This document shows positions 1 through 6,531 of a stretch of DNA of 32,430 nucleotides, one piece after another. The position numbers and the translations under genes were made by a program. The DNA lies in assembly GCA_963590405.1 (NCBI GenBank), contig CAVAPE010000019.1:1-32430 (forward strand), in the 5' to 3' direction. Position 1 is the stretch's first letter; each line of letters opens with the position of its first letter. The notes under the pieces are model-generated. The model was not told the origin of the DNA. It was given only the letters and a program-made list of their open reading frames with translations, and made no database searches. Source of the stretch: Limisoma sp963590405. GTDB taxonomy: Bacteria; Bacteroidota; Bacteroidia; Bacteroidales; Muribaculaceae.

Positions 1-1
1 T

Positions 2-100
2 GTAGGAACAGTCGACGCTCCGCGTCACGCCATCCCTGCAAATGCTGGCGTGTATGTCGTAACTGTCGGCGGTAAATCCGTGAAAGCGATTGTGAAATAG
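2..100 (+). CDS. C-terminal end of a probable T9SS-secreted protein (partial)
   Basis: Only the last 32 codons and the TAG stop (98-100) are in the window; the start lies to the left. The visible tail reads PANAGVYVVTVGGKSVKAIV plus a final K. It matches the usual pattern of a type IX secretion type A sorting domain: a Gly-Val-Tyr-Val-Val strand, a Gly-containing turn and a closing Lys-Val-x-x-Ile-Val-Lys strand. Proteins with this tail are carried across the outer membrane by the Por/T9SS machinery and anchored or released at the surface. The catalytic or binding part of the protein cannot be seen, so its function is unknown. The T9SS reading rests on about 25 residues. A hairpin terminator follows directly. 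Confidence 0.6.
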   Translation, partial: VGTVDAPRHAIPANAGVYVVTVGGKSVKAIVK

Positions 101-120
101 TTGTCTATTTGATATGAATT

Positions 121-156
121 GTGGGGGCATCGAGTTTTTTCGGTGTCCCCACTTTT
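121..156 (+). terminator. Rho-independent terminator of the upstream gene
   Basis: GTGGGGGCATCG (121-132) pairs with CGGTGTCCCCAC (141-152) as a 12-bp stem with two G.T pairs and an 8-nt loop. A T run (153-156) follows. It lies 21 nt after the stop at 100. The T run is shared with the -33 box of the next promoter. Confidence 0.75.
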
Positions 157-185
157 GTGTATATGCTCGGTTTGCACTACATTTG
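154..185 (+). promoter_or_regulatory. Bacteroidota promoter for the PASTA-rluD genes
   Basis: A TTTG -33 box (154-157) and a TACATTTG -7 box (178-185; consensus TAnnTTTG) are separated by 20 nt, the normal spacing. Transcription would start near 192. That excludes the ATG at 114 as the start of the following gene and favours the GTG at 207. Confidence 0.7.
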
Positions 186-206
186 CAGAAAATTACAAAA
201 ATTCTC

Positions 207-842
207 GTGACGGATAAACTAAATTCTTTTGTTGCATTTTGCAAAAGACACAGAATCCTGACCACGATTGCCCTTATCATTGTTTTTGACATAGTGGTTA
301 TCATCGTCAGTTATTTTGCTTTGGGATGGTTCACCAACCACGGCAATCGAGAGACTGTGCCCAATCTTGCTGGCATGGACATTGATAAGGCTGCCGAGGT
401 GCTCAGTCGCAGAAACCTTAATATTGAGATTTCCGACTCTTCCTATGTGGCTAATGCGAAGCCGGGCAGTGTGTTGGAGCAAAATCCTGAGGCAGGCGCA
501 TTCGTAAAGGATGGGCGAACGGTTTACGTCACAATCCGCACATATTCCACCAAACTCATCAAACTCCCGTCGCTCACCGATATGTCGGTGCGTCAAGGCG
601 AGTCGGTGCTGCGCAGTGCCGGTGTGAAGAGCATCCGCATTCGCCGCGTGCCGTCGGAGTTCCAGGATCTAGTGCTGCAAGTGCTCTGCAACGGCAATTC
701 GGTGTCGGACGGCGGCAAAATCCCTGTCGATGCTGAGGTTACGCTCGTCGTGGGCGACGGCTCGCTCAACGGCATCGTTGAGGAAGACCTTTCGGGCAAC
801 GACAGTGCTCCCGCAATGGAGGAAGAGTTGGGGTTGGAATGA
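207..842 (+). CDS. PASTA-domain single-pass membrane protein
   Basis: This 211-residue protein has a short cytoplasmic N-terminus and one transmembrane segment (about residues 17-40). Two PASTA-like repeats follow, starting near VPNLAGM (51-57) and LPSLTDM (about 115), each with the usual hydrophobic and G-x-x-V pattern. An acidic tail closes it. PASTA modules bind muropeptides or help in cell wall synthesis; no kinase or transpeptidase domain is attached here. The GTG start at 207 is chosen because the reading frame's upstream ATG at 114 lies in a terminator and before the promoter. The rluD-like gene starts 19 nt after the stop, so the two are probably co-transcribed. A PASTA protein next to rluD is a common arrangement in Bacteroidales. 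Its exact role is unknown. Confidence 0.8.
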   Translation: MTDKLNSFVAFCKRHRILTTIALIIVFDIVVIIVSYFALGWFTNHGNRETVPNLAGMDIDKAAEVLSRRNLNIEISDSSYVANAKPGSVLEQNPEAGAFVKDGRTVYVTIRTYSTKLIKLPSLTDMSVRQGESVLRSAGVKSIRIRRVPSEFQDLVLQVLCNGNSVSDGGKIPVDAEVTLVVGDGSLNGIVEEDLSGNDSAPAMEEELGLE

Positions 843-861
843 TTTTTACCTGAATTAGTTG

Positions 862-1923
862 ATGGAACAAGATATAGACGAACTGATTGATGTCGATGCT
901 TTGCCATCGGAGGGTGCCGACGGGCAGGAATTGTGGGAGCATTACCGCTTCGTCGCAGAGAAAGGGCAGAACCTGCTGCGCGTCGACAAATTCCTTGTGA
1001 GCCATATCGACAACACTTCGCGCAACCGCATCCAGCAGGCTGCCGATGCCAATTGCATCCTCGCCAACGGCAAGCCGGTGAAGTCAAACTATCGTGTGAA
1101 GCCGGGCGACGTCATTTCCCTTGTGATGGACCGACCGCGTTATGAGTTGGACATCATCCCTGAGGACATTCCGCTCGACATAGTTTACGAAGACGACCAG
1201 TTGCTTGTGGTCAACAAGCCTGCCGGGCTGGTAGTGCATCCAGGACACGGCAACTATTCTGGCACGCTGGTCAATGCCCTTGCCTACCATTTCCGCAACG
1301 ATCCCGACTATGACGTGAGCGACCCTCGGCTCGGGTTGGTGCACCGTATCGACAAGGACACCTCCGGACTTCTCGTGGTTGCGAAAACGCCCGATGCAAA
1401 GACTTTCTTGGGTAAGCAGTTTTTCAATAAAACCACTCATCGCCAGTATGTTGCCCTCGTGTGGGGTAAGTTTGCCGAGGAAAGCGGTACGGTTGAAGGC
1501 AACATCGGACGTAACCCCAAGGATCGCCTGCAGATGGCAGTGTTCCCCGACGGCGACCAAGGCAAGCATGCCGTAACACACTATCGCGTAATCGAAAACC
1601 TCAGCCATGTGGCGGTGGTGCAATGCCAGTTGGAGACTGGCCGCACGCATCAGATTCGTGTGCACATGCGCCACATCGGGCATCCGCTTTTCAACGACGC
1701 TCGCTACGGCGGCGACAAAATCCTTCGTGGTACCACGGCTGCCAAGTACACCCAATTTGTGCAAAACTGCTTCAAGGTGTGTCCGCGTCAGGCGCTTCAC
1801 GCCAAAACCCTCGGTTTTGTGCACCCTACAACTCGTGAAGAGATGTTTTTCAACAGCGAAATTCCTGAAGATATGACCGCACTGATAAAAAAGTGGGAAG
1901 ATTATACCGTCGCGGTGCAATAA
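862..1923 (+). CDS. rluD: RluA/RluD-family 23S rRNA pseudouridine synthase
   Basis: The 353-residue protein has an N-terminal S4 RNA-binding domain (about 38-90, including RVDKFL and the GDVISL turn) and then a RluA-type catalytic domain. The family motif HRIDKDTSGL is at 161-170, with the catalytic Asp at 164. VVNKPAGLVVHPG, about 40 residues earlier, and GRTHQIRVHMRHIGHP later are also family hallmarks. Enzymes of this type isomerise specific uridines of large-subunit rRNA to pseudouridine in the cytoplasm. The exact target (RluD positions 1911/1915/1917 or RluC sites) cannot be settled from sequence. The ATG at 862 is preferred over TTG at 859. It probably shares a transcript with the PASTA gene. 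Confidence 0.92.
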   Translation: MEQDIDELIDVDALPSEGADGQELWEHYRFVAEKGQNLLRVDKFLVSHIDNTSRNRIQQAADANCILANGKPVKSNYRVKPGDVISLVMDRPRYELDIIPEDIPLDIVYEDDQLLVVNKPAGLVVHPGHGNYSGTLVNALAYHFRNDPDYDVSDPRLGLVHRIDKDTSGLLVVAKTPDAKTFLGKQFFNKTTHRQYVALVWGKFAEESGTVEGNIGRNPKDRLQMAVFPDGDQGKHAVTHYRVIENLSHVAVVQCQLETGRTHQIRVHMRHIGHPLFNDARYGGDKILRGTTAAKYTQFVQNCFKVCPRQALHAKTLGFVHPTTREEMFFNSEIPEDMTALIKKWEDYTVAVQ

Positions 1924-1939
1924 ATTCCTGAAAAACTGC

Positions 1940-1969
1940 TTTAAAATCAAATAGGATTTTGTATCTTTG
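1940..1969 (+). promoter_or_regulatory. Promoter for the acyltransferase gene cluster
   Basis: A TATCTTTG -7 box (1962-1969) matches TAnnTTTG exactly. A weak TTTA (1940-1943) lies 18 nt upstream as a possible -33 box. The start would be near 1976, giving a leader of about 22 nt before ATG 1998. Confidence 0.55.
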
Positions 1970-1997
1970 AAAGTTAAAACAAGTATGGTTATCTTAA

Positions 1998-3191
1998 ATG
2001 TATCAATATATGAATGAGATTGTTACCCCAAAAGAGTTTGGTGACATTTGTCCATTTTCCGATGCCGAATTTCATTCGAAAATGAAGGAACTTGTGGCTG
2101 AAGAAGGCTTCAAGCATGCAGTCACTTGGGTAATGCCTGATATCGACTATGATGGATTTTGCACACAACTCCTATCAATAAAGACAAAAAAGGAATTTCA
2201 AGAGAACGTGATGTTCGACTTCTTGAAACTCCTCGCAGCCAAAACCACGGCTGGAATTTCTTACGACAACATCGAGAAGGTCGACCAATCAAAGTGCTAC
2301 ACGATGATTACCAACCACCGCGACATCGTGCTCGACGCCTCGTTCCTCAATTTGGCGTTGCTCTCTAATAAATACCGCACAACGGAGGTGGCTATAGGTA
2401 GCAACCTGCTGATTTACAAATGGATTGAGGATTTAGTTAGAATCAACAAGAGTGTAATCGTGAAGCGCGACCTCAGCATCCGCGAGGCACTCGGCGCAGC
2501 AGAGCAACTTTCTGGCTACTTTCATTTCGCAATTACTCAGAAACATGAGTCAATCTGGATTGCTCAGCGTCAGGGGCGTGCAAAGGACAGCAGCGACGGC
2601 ACTCAGGAAAGTCTTATCAAGATGCTCGCCATCAAGGGCGGTAAGTCGACCGTGGAAAACCTGATGGAACTCAACCTTATGCCAGTTGCCATCAGTTACG
2701 AGTTGGATCCTAACGATTATCTGAAAGCCCGCGAATTCCTTTTGAAAGCGAAAGACCCCAATTTCAAAAAGACTCAGCGCGACGACCTTTTCAGTATGGA
2801 AACAGGATTGCTTCAAAACAAAGGTCGTGTGCATTTCACGTTTACGGATTGCATCAACCCGCAACTCGAAAAACTTCAGGGGCTCGATAAGCCGGCTTTG
2901 CTTGCTTCGGTTTGTAATATCATCGATAAGCAAATCCACGCAAACTATCGTATATATCCTGGAAACTACATCGCGTTCAATCGTCGTTTCAGCACTGACC
3001 GCTTCAAAGATATGTACACCAAAGAGGAGTTGGAAACCTTTGAAAACTATCTCAATGGTCAACTCGCCAAGGTGCAGAATGAAGTGGACTTCCAACTTAG
3101 TGAAGACGACTATGCGTTTATGCGCGACAAGATTCTCGTGATGTATTCAAATCCTTTGGTCAACAAATTAAAGGCTAAAGGCGAATTGTAG
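1998..3191 (+). CDS. Glycerolipid acyltransferase (PlsC/GPAT-like)
   Basis: This soluble-looking 397-residue protein has an acyltransferase block NHRDIVLD (106-113), a variant of the His/Asp motif of glycerolipid acyltransferases. About 75 residues later comes IAQRQGRAKD, which occupies the place of the substrate-phosphate block. A further conserved-looking block, LMPVAISYELDPND, follows. Family members transfer an acyl chain to glycerol-3-phosphate or lysophosphatidate at the inner membrane, or N-acylate amino acids in related branches. The His-to-Asp spacing is one residue longer than the textbook HxxxxD. No transmembrane helix is evident. It has its own promoter, and the metallophosphoesterase gene follows after 12 nt. 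The acyl acceptor is not predictable. Confidence 0.75.
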   Translation: MYQYMNEIVTPKEFGDICPFSDAEFHSKMKELVAEEGFKHAVTWVMPDIDYDGFCTQLLSIKTKKEFQENVMFDFLKLLAAKTTAGISYDNIEKVDQSKCYTMITNHRDIVLDASFLNLALLSNKYRTTEVAIGSNLLIYKWIEDLVRINKSVIVKRDLSIREALGAAEQLSGYFHFAITQKHESIWIAQRQGRAKDSSDGTQESLIKMLAIKGGKSTVENLMELNLMPVAISYELDPNDYLKAREFLLKAKDPNFKKTQRDDLFSMETGLLQNKGRVHFTFTDCINPQLEKLQGLDKPALLASVCNIIDKQIHANYRIYPGNYIAFNRRFSTDRFKDMYTKEELETFENYLNGQLAKVQNEVDFQLSEDDYAFMRDKILVMYSNPLVNKLKAKGEL

Positions 3192-3203
3192 AAATAACTG
3201 TCT

Positions 3204-4391
3204 ATGAGACTTCCTGTTTTTGCTCTGCTCGCTTTCGCGGTCGCTCTCGTGCTGACCGATGCGTGCATCTTTAGGCAACTGAAGGGAATAGGAAAACGAT
3301 GGCTGACAACTGCCCACGTGGCGGTTTCAGCCATTGTTTATGTAATTCTCATTGCTGTGGCTTGCTTCGCCAAGTCAACTCTTGGCGGCAGTGCCTTCGA
3401 TTGCATGATGTGGGGCTTGTTCGCCCTCATCTCGGTGTCGGCTGCCAAACTCATCTATATGGTTTTCTGGGGCATATCGCTCCTTCCGCGCCTCTGCAAG
3501 CGGAAAGGGTGGAGGCGTTGCCGCACCGTCGGTGCTGTGCTGGGTATTCTCGTGTTCCTTGTGATGTGGTGGGGCGCAATCGTCACGCCGCGGCAGTTGG
3601 CCGTTGAGGAAGTGGAACTCCAGTTCGACAACCTTCCTCGTGATTTCGACGGCTACCGCGTGCTTCAGGTATCCGACCTCCATGTGGGAACCTACGGCGA
3701 GTCGACAGGCATTGTGAAGAACATCGTCGACGAAATCAATGCACAGAATGCCGACCTCGTTGTCTTCACCGGCGACGTGGTTAACAGGGAGACAAACGAA
3801 ATCAATCCTTTCATTCCGATACTAAAACAAATCAAAGCGAAAGACGGCGTAATCTCTATTCTTGGCAACCACGACTATGGCGACTACTACAAATGGCCGT
3901 CGGAGGCAGTCAAAAAGGAGAATATGGACCGCCTCGTAAGCATCCAGCGCGATAGCCTCGGCTGGAACTTGCTGCGCAACGAACATTTCTTTTTGAAACA
4001 CGGCAACGACTCCATCGCCGTTATCGGTGTAGAAAACTGGGGCGAGCCGCCATTCCCTACCTACGGCGATTTGGCGAAGGCATATCCCGACGTCAACGAT
4101 GGCGCATTCAAACTCTTGCTTTCCCACAACCCGAAGCATTGGGACGAGGTGGTGAGCAAAACCACCAACATCGACCTTACGCTCTCTGGGCATACCCACG
4201 CCATGCAGATGATGCTGAGCCTTGGCAAGTTGAAGTTGTCGCCGTCGGTGTTCCGCTACAAGCATTGGCAGGGACTGACGGAAGATGGTGGCAAGAAACT
4301 CTACGTGAACATCGGCACGGGTGAGGTGGGTATCCCGATGCGCATCGGTGCCACTCCCGAACTCACGGTGTTTACCCTAAAGTGCAAGTGA
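3204..4391 (+). CDS. Membrane-anchored calcineurin-like metallophosphoesterase
   Basis: The 395-residue protein has four predicted N-terminal membrane segments (near residues 2-18, 32-54, 66-94 and 110-128). A complete binuclear-metal phosphoesterase domain follows: SDLHVG with Asp158 and His160, TGD with Asp191, GNHD at 221-224, LLSHNP, and GHTH with His330 and His332. All metal ligands expected for the family are present. Relatives include YkuE/LpxH-like and UDP-diacylglucosamine or phosphodiester hydrolases. With this topology the active site probably faces the periplasm or membrane surface. The substrate cannot be named; a lipid or nucleotide phosphoester is plausible next to an acyltransferase. 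Its stop overlaps the next gene's ATG by one base. Confidence 0.85.
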   Translation: MRLPVFALLAFAVALVLTDACIFRQLKGIGKRWLTTAHVAVSAIVYVILIAVACFAKSTLGGSAFDCMMWGLFALISVSAAKLIYMVFWGISLLPRLCKRKGWRRCRTVGAVLGILVFLVMWWGAIVTPRQLAVEEVELQFDNLPRDFDGYRVLQVSDLHVGTYGESTGIVKNIVDEINAQNADLVVFTGDVVNRETNEINPFIPILKQIKAKDGVISILGNHDYGDYYKWPSEAVKKENMDRLVSIQRDSLGWNLLRNEHFFLKHGNDSIAVIGVENWGEPPFPTYGDLAKAYPDVNDGAFKLLLSHNPKHWDEVVSKTTNIDLTLSGHTHAMQMMLSLGKLKLSPSVFRYKHWQGLTEDGGKKLYVNIGTGEVGIPMRIGATPELTVFTLKCK

Positions 4392-4768
4392 TGGAAAAGA
4401 ATAATGTAGTAATTTCAATAGGCAGTAATTGCCCAGAGCGCGAGAGGGAAGTGGAGAAGAGCATCCGCTTTCTGTCGGAGAAGTTGGACGGCGTGCGCGC
4501 CTCCGACTGCTATAGCACTCCAGCCTCCAACGGCAAGGATGCCGACTATCTGAATGCGGTGCTCGTCGCTGCCACCGACTATAGTCGGGAGCGGGTCGTT
4601 TCGCTGCTCAAACTCTACGAAGTGGCTAACGGTCGCACGGCGTTGAGCAAGCAGGAAGGCATCATCCCCATCGACCTCGATTTGGTGATGTGGAACGGCG
4701 CGGTGGTGCGCCAAAACGATTTCGACAAGGATTACTTCCAGATAGGGTGGAAACAGTTAGAAAAGTAG
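4391..4768 (+). CDS. Short HPPK (FolK)-like protein
   Basis: The 125-residue protein resembles 6-hydroxymethyl-7,8-dihydropterin pyrophosphokinase. It has ISIGSN near the N-terminus, then CYSTPASNGKDADYLNAVL, equivalent to the YxTxP...DFLNAV block. Its PIDLDLVMWN block keeps the two Asp residues that bind Mg-ATP. It is clearly shorter than E. coli FolK (about 159 residues). The Arg expected just before the DLD motif is replaced by the residues IIP, and the C-terminal third is missing. It may therefore be a non-canonical homologue rather than the folate enzyme. The ATG at 4391 overlaps the TGA of the previous gene, so translation is probably coupled; an earlier in-frame start at 4382 is possible. 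Confidence 0.6.
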   Translation: MEKNNVVISIGSNCPEREREVEKSIRFLSEKLDGVRASDCYSTPASNGKDADYLNAVLVAATDYSRERVVSLLKLYEVANGRTALSKQEGIIPIDLDLVMWNGAVVRQNDFDKDYFQIGWKQLEK

Positions 4769-4772
4769 TGAT

Positions 4773-5030
4773 ATGACACGTAAAAATTCTCCAATTCTCG
4801 GACTGTTGGCGCTGATGGCAGCAGTCGTTTATGTGGCTTTGCCCTACGACTATGATGTGGCATGGTACGGCTACCTTGATGATTTCTTCGTTTTTATGGC
4901 GGGCTACACCTTCTTTATGGCGTCGCGCAGCAAATCGCCGCGCGCGTCAATGTACCTGAAACTCATGGCAGGCTCGTTTTTCATCATTGGTATGCTTGTG
5001 CTCATCGCTCTCGCTATTTTCGTCGGGTAA
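4773..5030 (+). CDS. Small two-TM membrane protein of unknown function
   Basis: The 85-residue protein starts 4 nt after the FolK-like stop. It has hydrophobic segments at about 7-24 and 64-84, with a weaker aromatic hydrophobic stretch (about 36-49, FFVFMAGYTFFMA) and a basic loop (SRSKSPR) between them. It resembles no family I can name. Position and spacing suggest it closes the operon that begins at 1998. Its start has no strong ribosome binding site, as usual for this phylum. Confidence 0.6.
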   Translation: MTRKNSPILGLLALMAAVVYVALPYDYDVAWYGYLDDFFVFMAGYTFFMASRSKSPRASMYLKLMAGSFFIIGMLVLIALAIFVG

Positions 5031-5051
5031 ATTCGATTTTTTGCATAAATG

Positions 5052-5084
5052 TTGGCAGAGTGTTGCAATTAATACTTAACTTTG
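5052..5084 (+). promoter_or_regulatory. Promoter for the FISUMP-like gene
   Basis: TAACTTTG (5077-5084) matches the -7 consensus; a partial TTG (5052-5054) lies 22 nt upstream. Transcription from about 5091 makes ATG 5114 the first usable start and excludes the in-frame codon at 5060. Confidence 0.6.
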
Positions 5085-5113
5085 CGAATTGCAATACAGA
5101 AAAAGCGATAATT

Positions 5114-6292
5114 ATGAAAACGGTATTAATAGCACTATTAGGTCTTTTGCTCGCAGCGCCGATGGCCAACGCCACGGACAACGACCACGTTTATGTGGTG
5201 AAGAAGTCGGGCGCGGTCAGTTCCTACACTGTGCCGCAGGGCAAGTTGTTTTTCACGGACAGCGACATCTTCTATTTCAAACTCAACACCTTTGAGGCAA
5301 AGTCGGAATCCGTACTTACCGGCAGTTTCACGGTGCAAATCAACAAAGACGACATCAAGTCGTTCGCCTCTTCTATTATAGAGGTGGGCATAGCCTATTC
5401 GTGGTTTCACAAAGAGCCAGTCTACGGTCTTGATGCCTGGATGAAGTTGGGCGACTCCCTGACGAGCGACGCATACACCTTCAATATCCAAGGTCTCGAC
5501 CATGGCGTGACTTACTACATTCGCCCATACGTCAGGGTGCTCGGCAAGGTCTACCATAGCAATATAATCCAAAGCGTTAAAACTCAAGGTGCGGATCAGA
5601 CGCTTAATCTCGTATCGGATCTTTTTGCGAGAAATGATGATTCTACCAGCGACGTAGACTGGGTACATGTCTACATGACGAAATACAATGTAGGCTCATG
5701 CACCGAGGGTAATCCTGGGTCATATTTCGCATGGGGCGAGATGGAGCCGAAGGATGAGTACACTTGGGACAACTACAAGATGAGTATAGGTGATTCGATT
5801 ATCAACTATGTCTCAGACCCAGATGCGCACCAACTTGATCCATCCGACGATGTTGTACGTCTTGCCTTTGGCAAGGATTACCAAACAACAACTATGGATG
5901 CCTTTGTTCAACTCCTTTTCGATGGTAACGGTTACATTCACACTTGGTCCTCTCGCGTTGCTCCTGATGGCTCGACAATCAATGGCTGGCAATTCCAAAG
6001 CGCTGCCACAACCAGCAGTACAGCGACTGTATTTATCCCTGCAGCCGGCTACTATGACGGTACGACTTTAATTGGCTACAATGAGCAGGTGCTTTTGTGG
6101 ACAAACAATACTTGTAACAAATATCATCCAAAAGATAGTTTCGTGTTTTATGGCGACAAGGATGGCAAATTAACCACTGGCTCAAGTAAGACTCGCTACA
6201 TGGGTATACCTGTAAGATCCGCTACAATATGGTATGTAAAATCTGGTAGCGGCGATGGCGACGATGGCGACGAGCCATACGATCCAGAATAA
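5114..6292 (+). CDS. Secreted protein with FISUMP-like C-terminal domain
   Basis: This 392-residue protein has a classical signal peptide ending MANA (about residues 17-20) and no lipobox Cys. Residues about 40-160 look like an Ig/fibronectin-III-type beta domain (GVTYYIRPYVRVLGKVYHSN). Residues about 165-375 resemble the Fibrobacter succinogenes major paralogous domain: GSYFAWGEMEPKDEYTW, a Trp-rich middle, VFIPAAGYYDGT, and SRY/GIPVRSATIW-like strands (here TRYMGIPVRSATIW). The tail is Gly/Asp/Glu-rich (GSGDGDDGDEPYDPE) and encoded by a short imperfect GATGGCGAC repeat. No T9SS tail is seen, so it may stay periplasmic or be exported otherwise. Its role is unknown; surface or extracellular binding is typical of the group. 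It is a single-gene transcript between its own promoter and terminator. Confidence 0.7.
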   Translation: MKTVLIALLGLLLAAPMANATDNDHVYVVKKSGAVSSYTVPQGKLFFTDSDIFYFKLNTFEAKSESVLTGSFTVQINKDDIKSFASSIIEVGIAYSWFHKEPVYGLDAWMKLGDSLTSDAYTFNIQGLDHGVTYYIRPYVRVLGKVYHSNIIQSVKTQGADQTLNLVSDLFARNDDSTSDVDWVHVYMTKYNVGSCTEGNPGSYFAWGEMEPKDEYTWDNYKMSIGDSIINYVSDPDAHQLDPSDDVVRLAFGKDYQTTTMDAFVQLLFDGNGYIHTWSSRVAPDGSTINGWQFQSAATTSSTATVFIPAAGYYDGTTLIGYNEQVLLWTNNTCNKYHPKDSFVFYGDKDGKLTTGSSKTRYMGIPVRSATIWYVKSGSGDGDDGDEPYDPE

Positions 6293-6312
6293 TTTTAATC
6301 AGGAATAACTGC

Positions 6313-6377
6313 GCCCCGTAGTGGGCGCTATCCACACTTAAATTAGTGTTGGTAGCGCCACCTACGGGGCTTTTTTA
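6313..6377 (+). terminator. Strong hairpin terminator after the FISUMP-like gene
   Basis: GCCCCGTA (6313-6320) pairs with TACGGGGC (6363-6370). The inner arms GGCGCTA and CACACT/AGTGTT extend the stem with small bulges, and a run of six T (6371-6376) follows. It separates the FISUMP gene from the pilus operon. Confidence 0.9.
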
Positions 6378-6429
6378 TTACTCATTCTATATAAATTGCC
6401 AAGGATTGTTAAAAATAGTAAATTTTATC

Positions 6430-6437
6430 GGGGGGGG
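6430..6437 (+). repeat. Poly-G tract of eight upstream of the pilus promoter
   Basis: Eight consecutive G residues lie two bases upstream of the -33 box (6440-6443). In an otherwise AT-rich intergenic region this is conspicuous. Tracts of this kind can change length by slippage; whether this one does is not known. Confidence 0.7.
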
Positions 6438-6439
6438 TA

Positions 6440-6470
6440 TTTGATAATTTAACTTTTTTTATTTCCTTTG
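6440..6470 (+). promoter_or_regulatory. Promoter of the fimbrial operon
   Basis: A TTTG -33 box (6440-6443) and TTCCTTTG (6463-6470; one mismatch to TAnnTTTG) are 19 nt apart. The predicted start near 6477 gives a leader of about 55 nt. It is the only recognisable promoter found in the gaps between 6378 and the end of the operon. Confidence 0.6.
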
Positions 6471-6484
6471 CGCCCAACGAGATT

Positions 6485-6523
6485 GTAACGATAAATTTAA
6501 AAGTAACGACAGTACCATACTGT
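6485..6523 (+). promoter_or_regulatory. Leader elements: GTAACGA direct repeat and ACAGTA/TACTGT palindrome
   Basis: GTAACGA occurs at 6485-6491 and 6503-6509, 18 bp apart. ACAGTA (6509-6514), CCA, TACTGT (6518-6523) form a perfect six-pair palindrome ending 8 nt before ATG 6532. Both lie in the predicted 5' leader and could be an operator or a hairpin that hides the start region. Function is inferred only from position. Confidence 0.35.
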
Positions 6524-6531
6524 AAGGCGAT

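Noticed and set aside
114..206. N-terminal extension of the PASTA protein from ATG 114
   Set aside because: It runs through a terminator hairpin and the promoter; translation is expected from GTG 207.
1924..1997. Missing D-Ala-D-Ala ligase gene after rluD
   Set aside because: I recall ddl beside rluD in some Bacteroidales, but this order varies and cannot be verified here, so its absence between rluD and the acyltransferase is not treated as a finding.
6378..6531. Invertible promoter flanked by inverted repeats before the pilus operon
   Set aside because: I looked for matching inverted repeats around the promoter and saw only the short ACAGTA/TACTGT palindrome, which has a 3-nt loop and does not flank the promoter. 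No recombinase gene is nearby.
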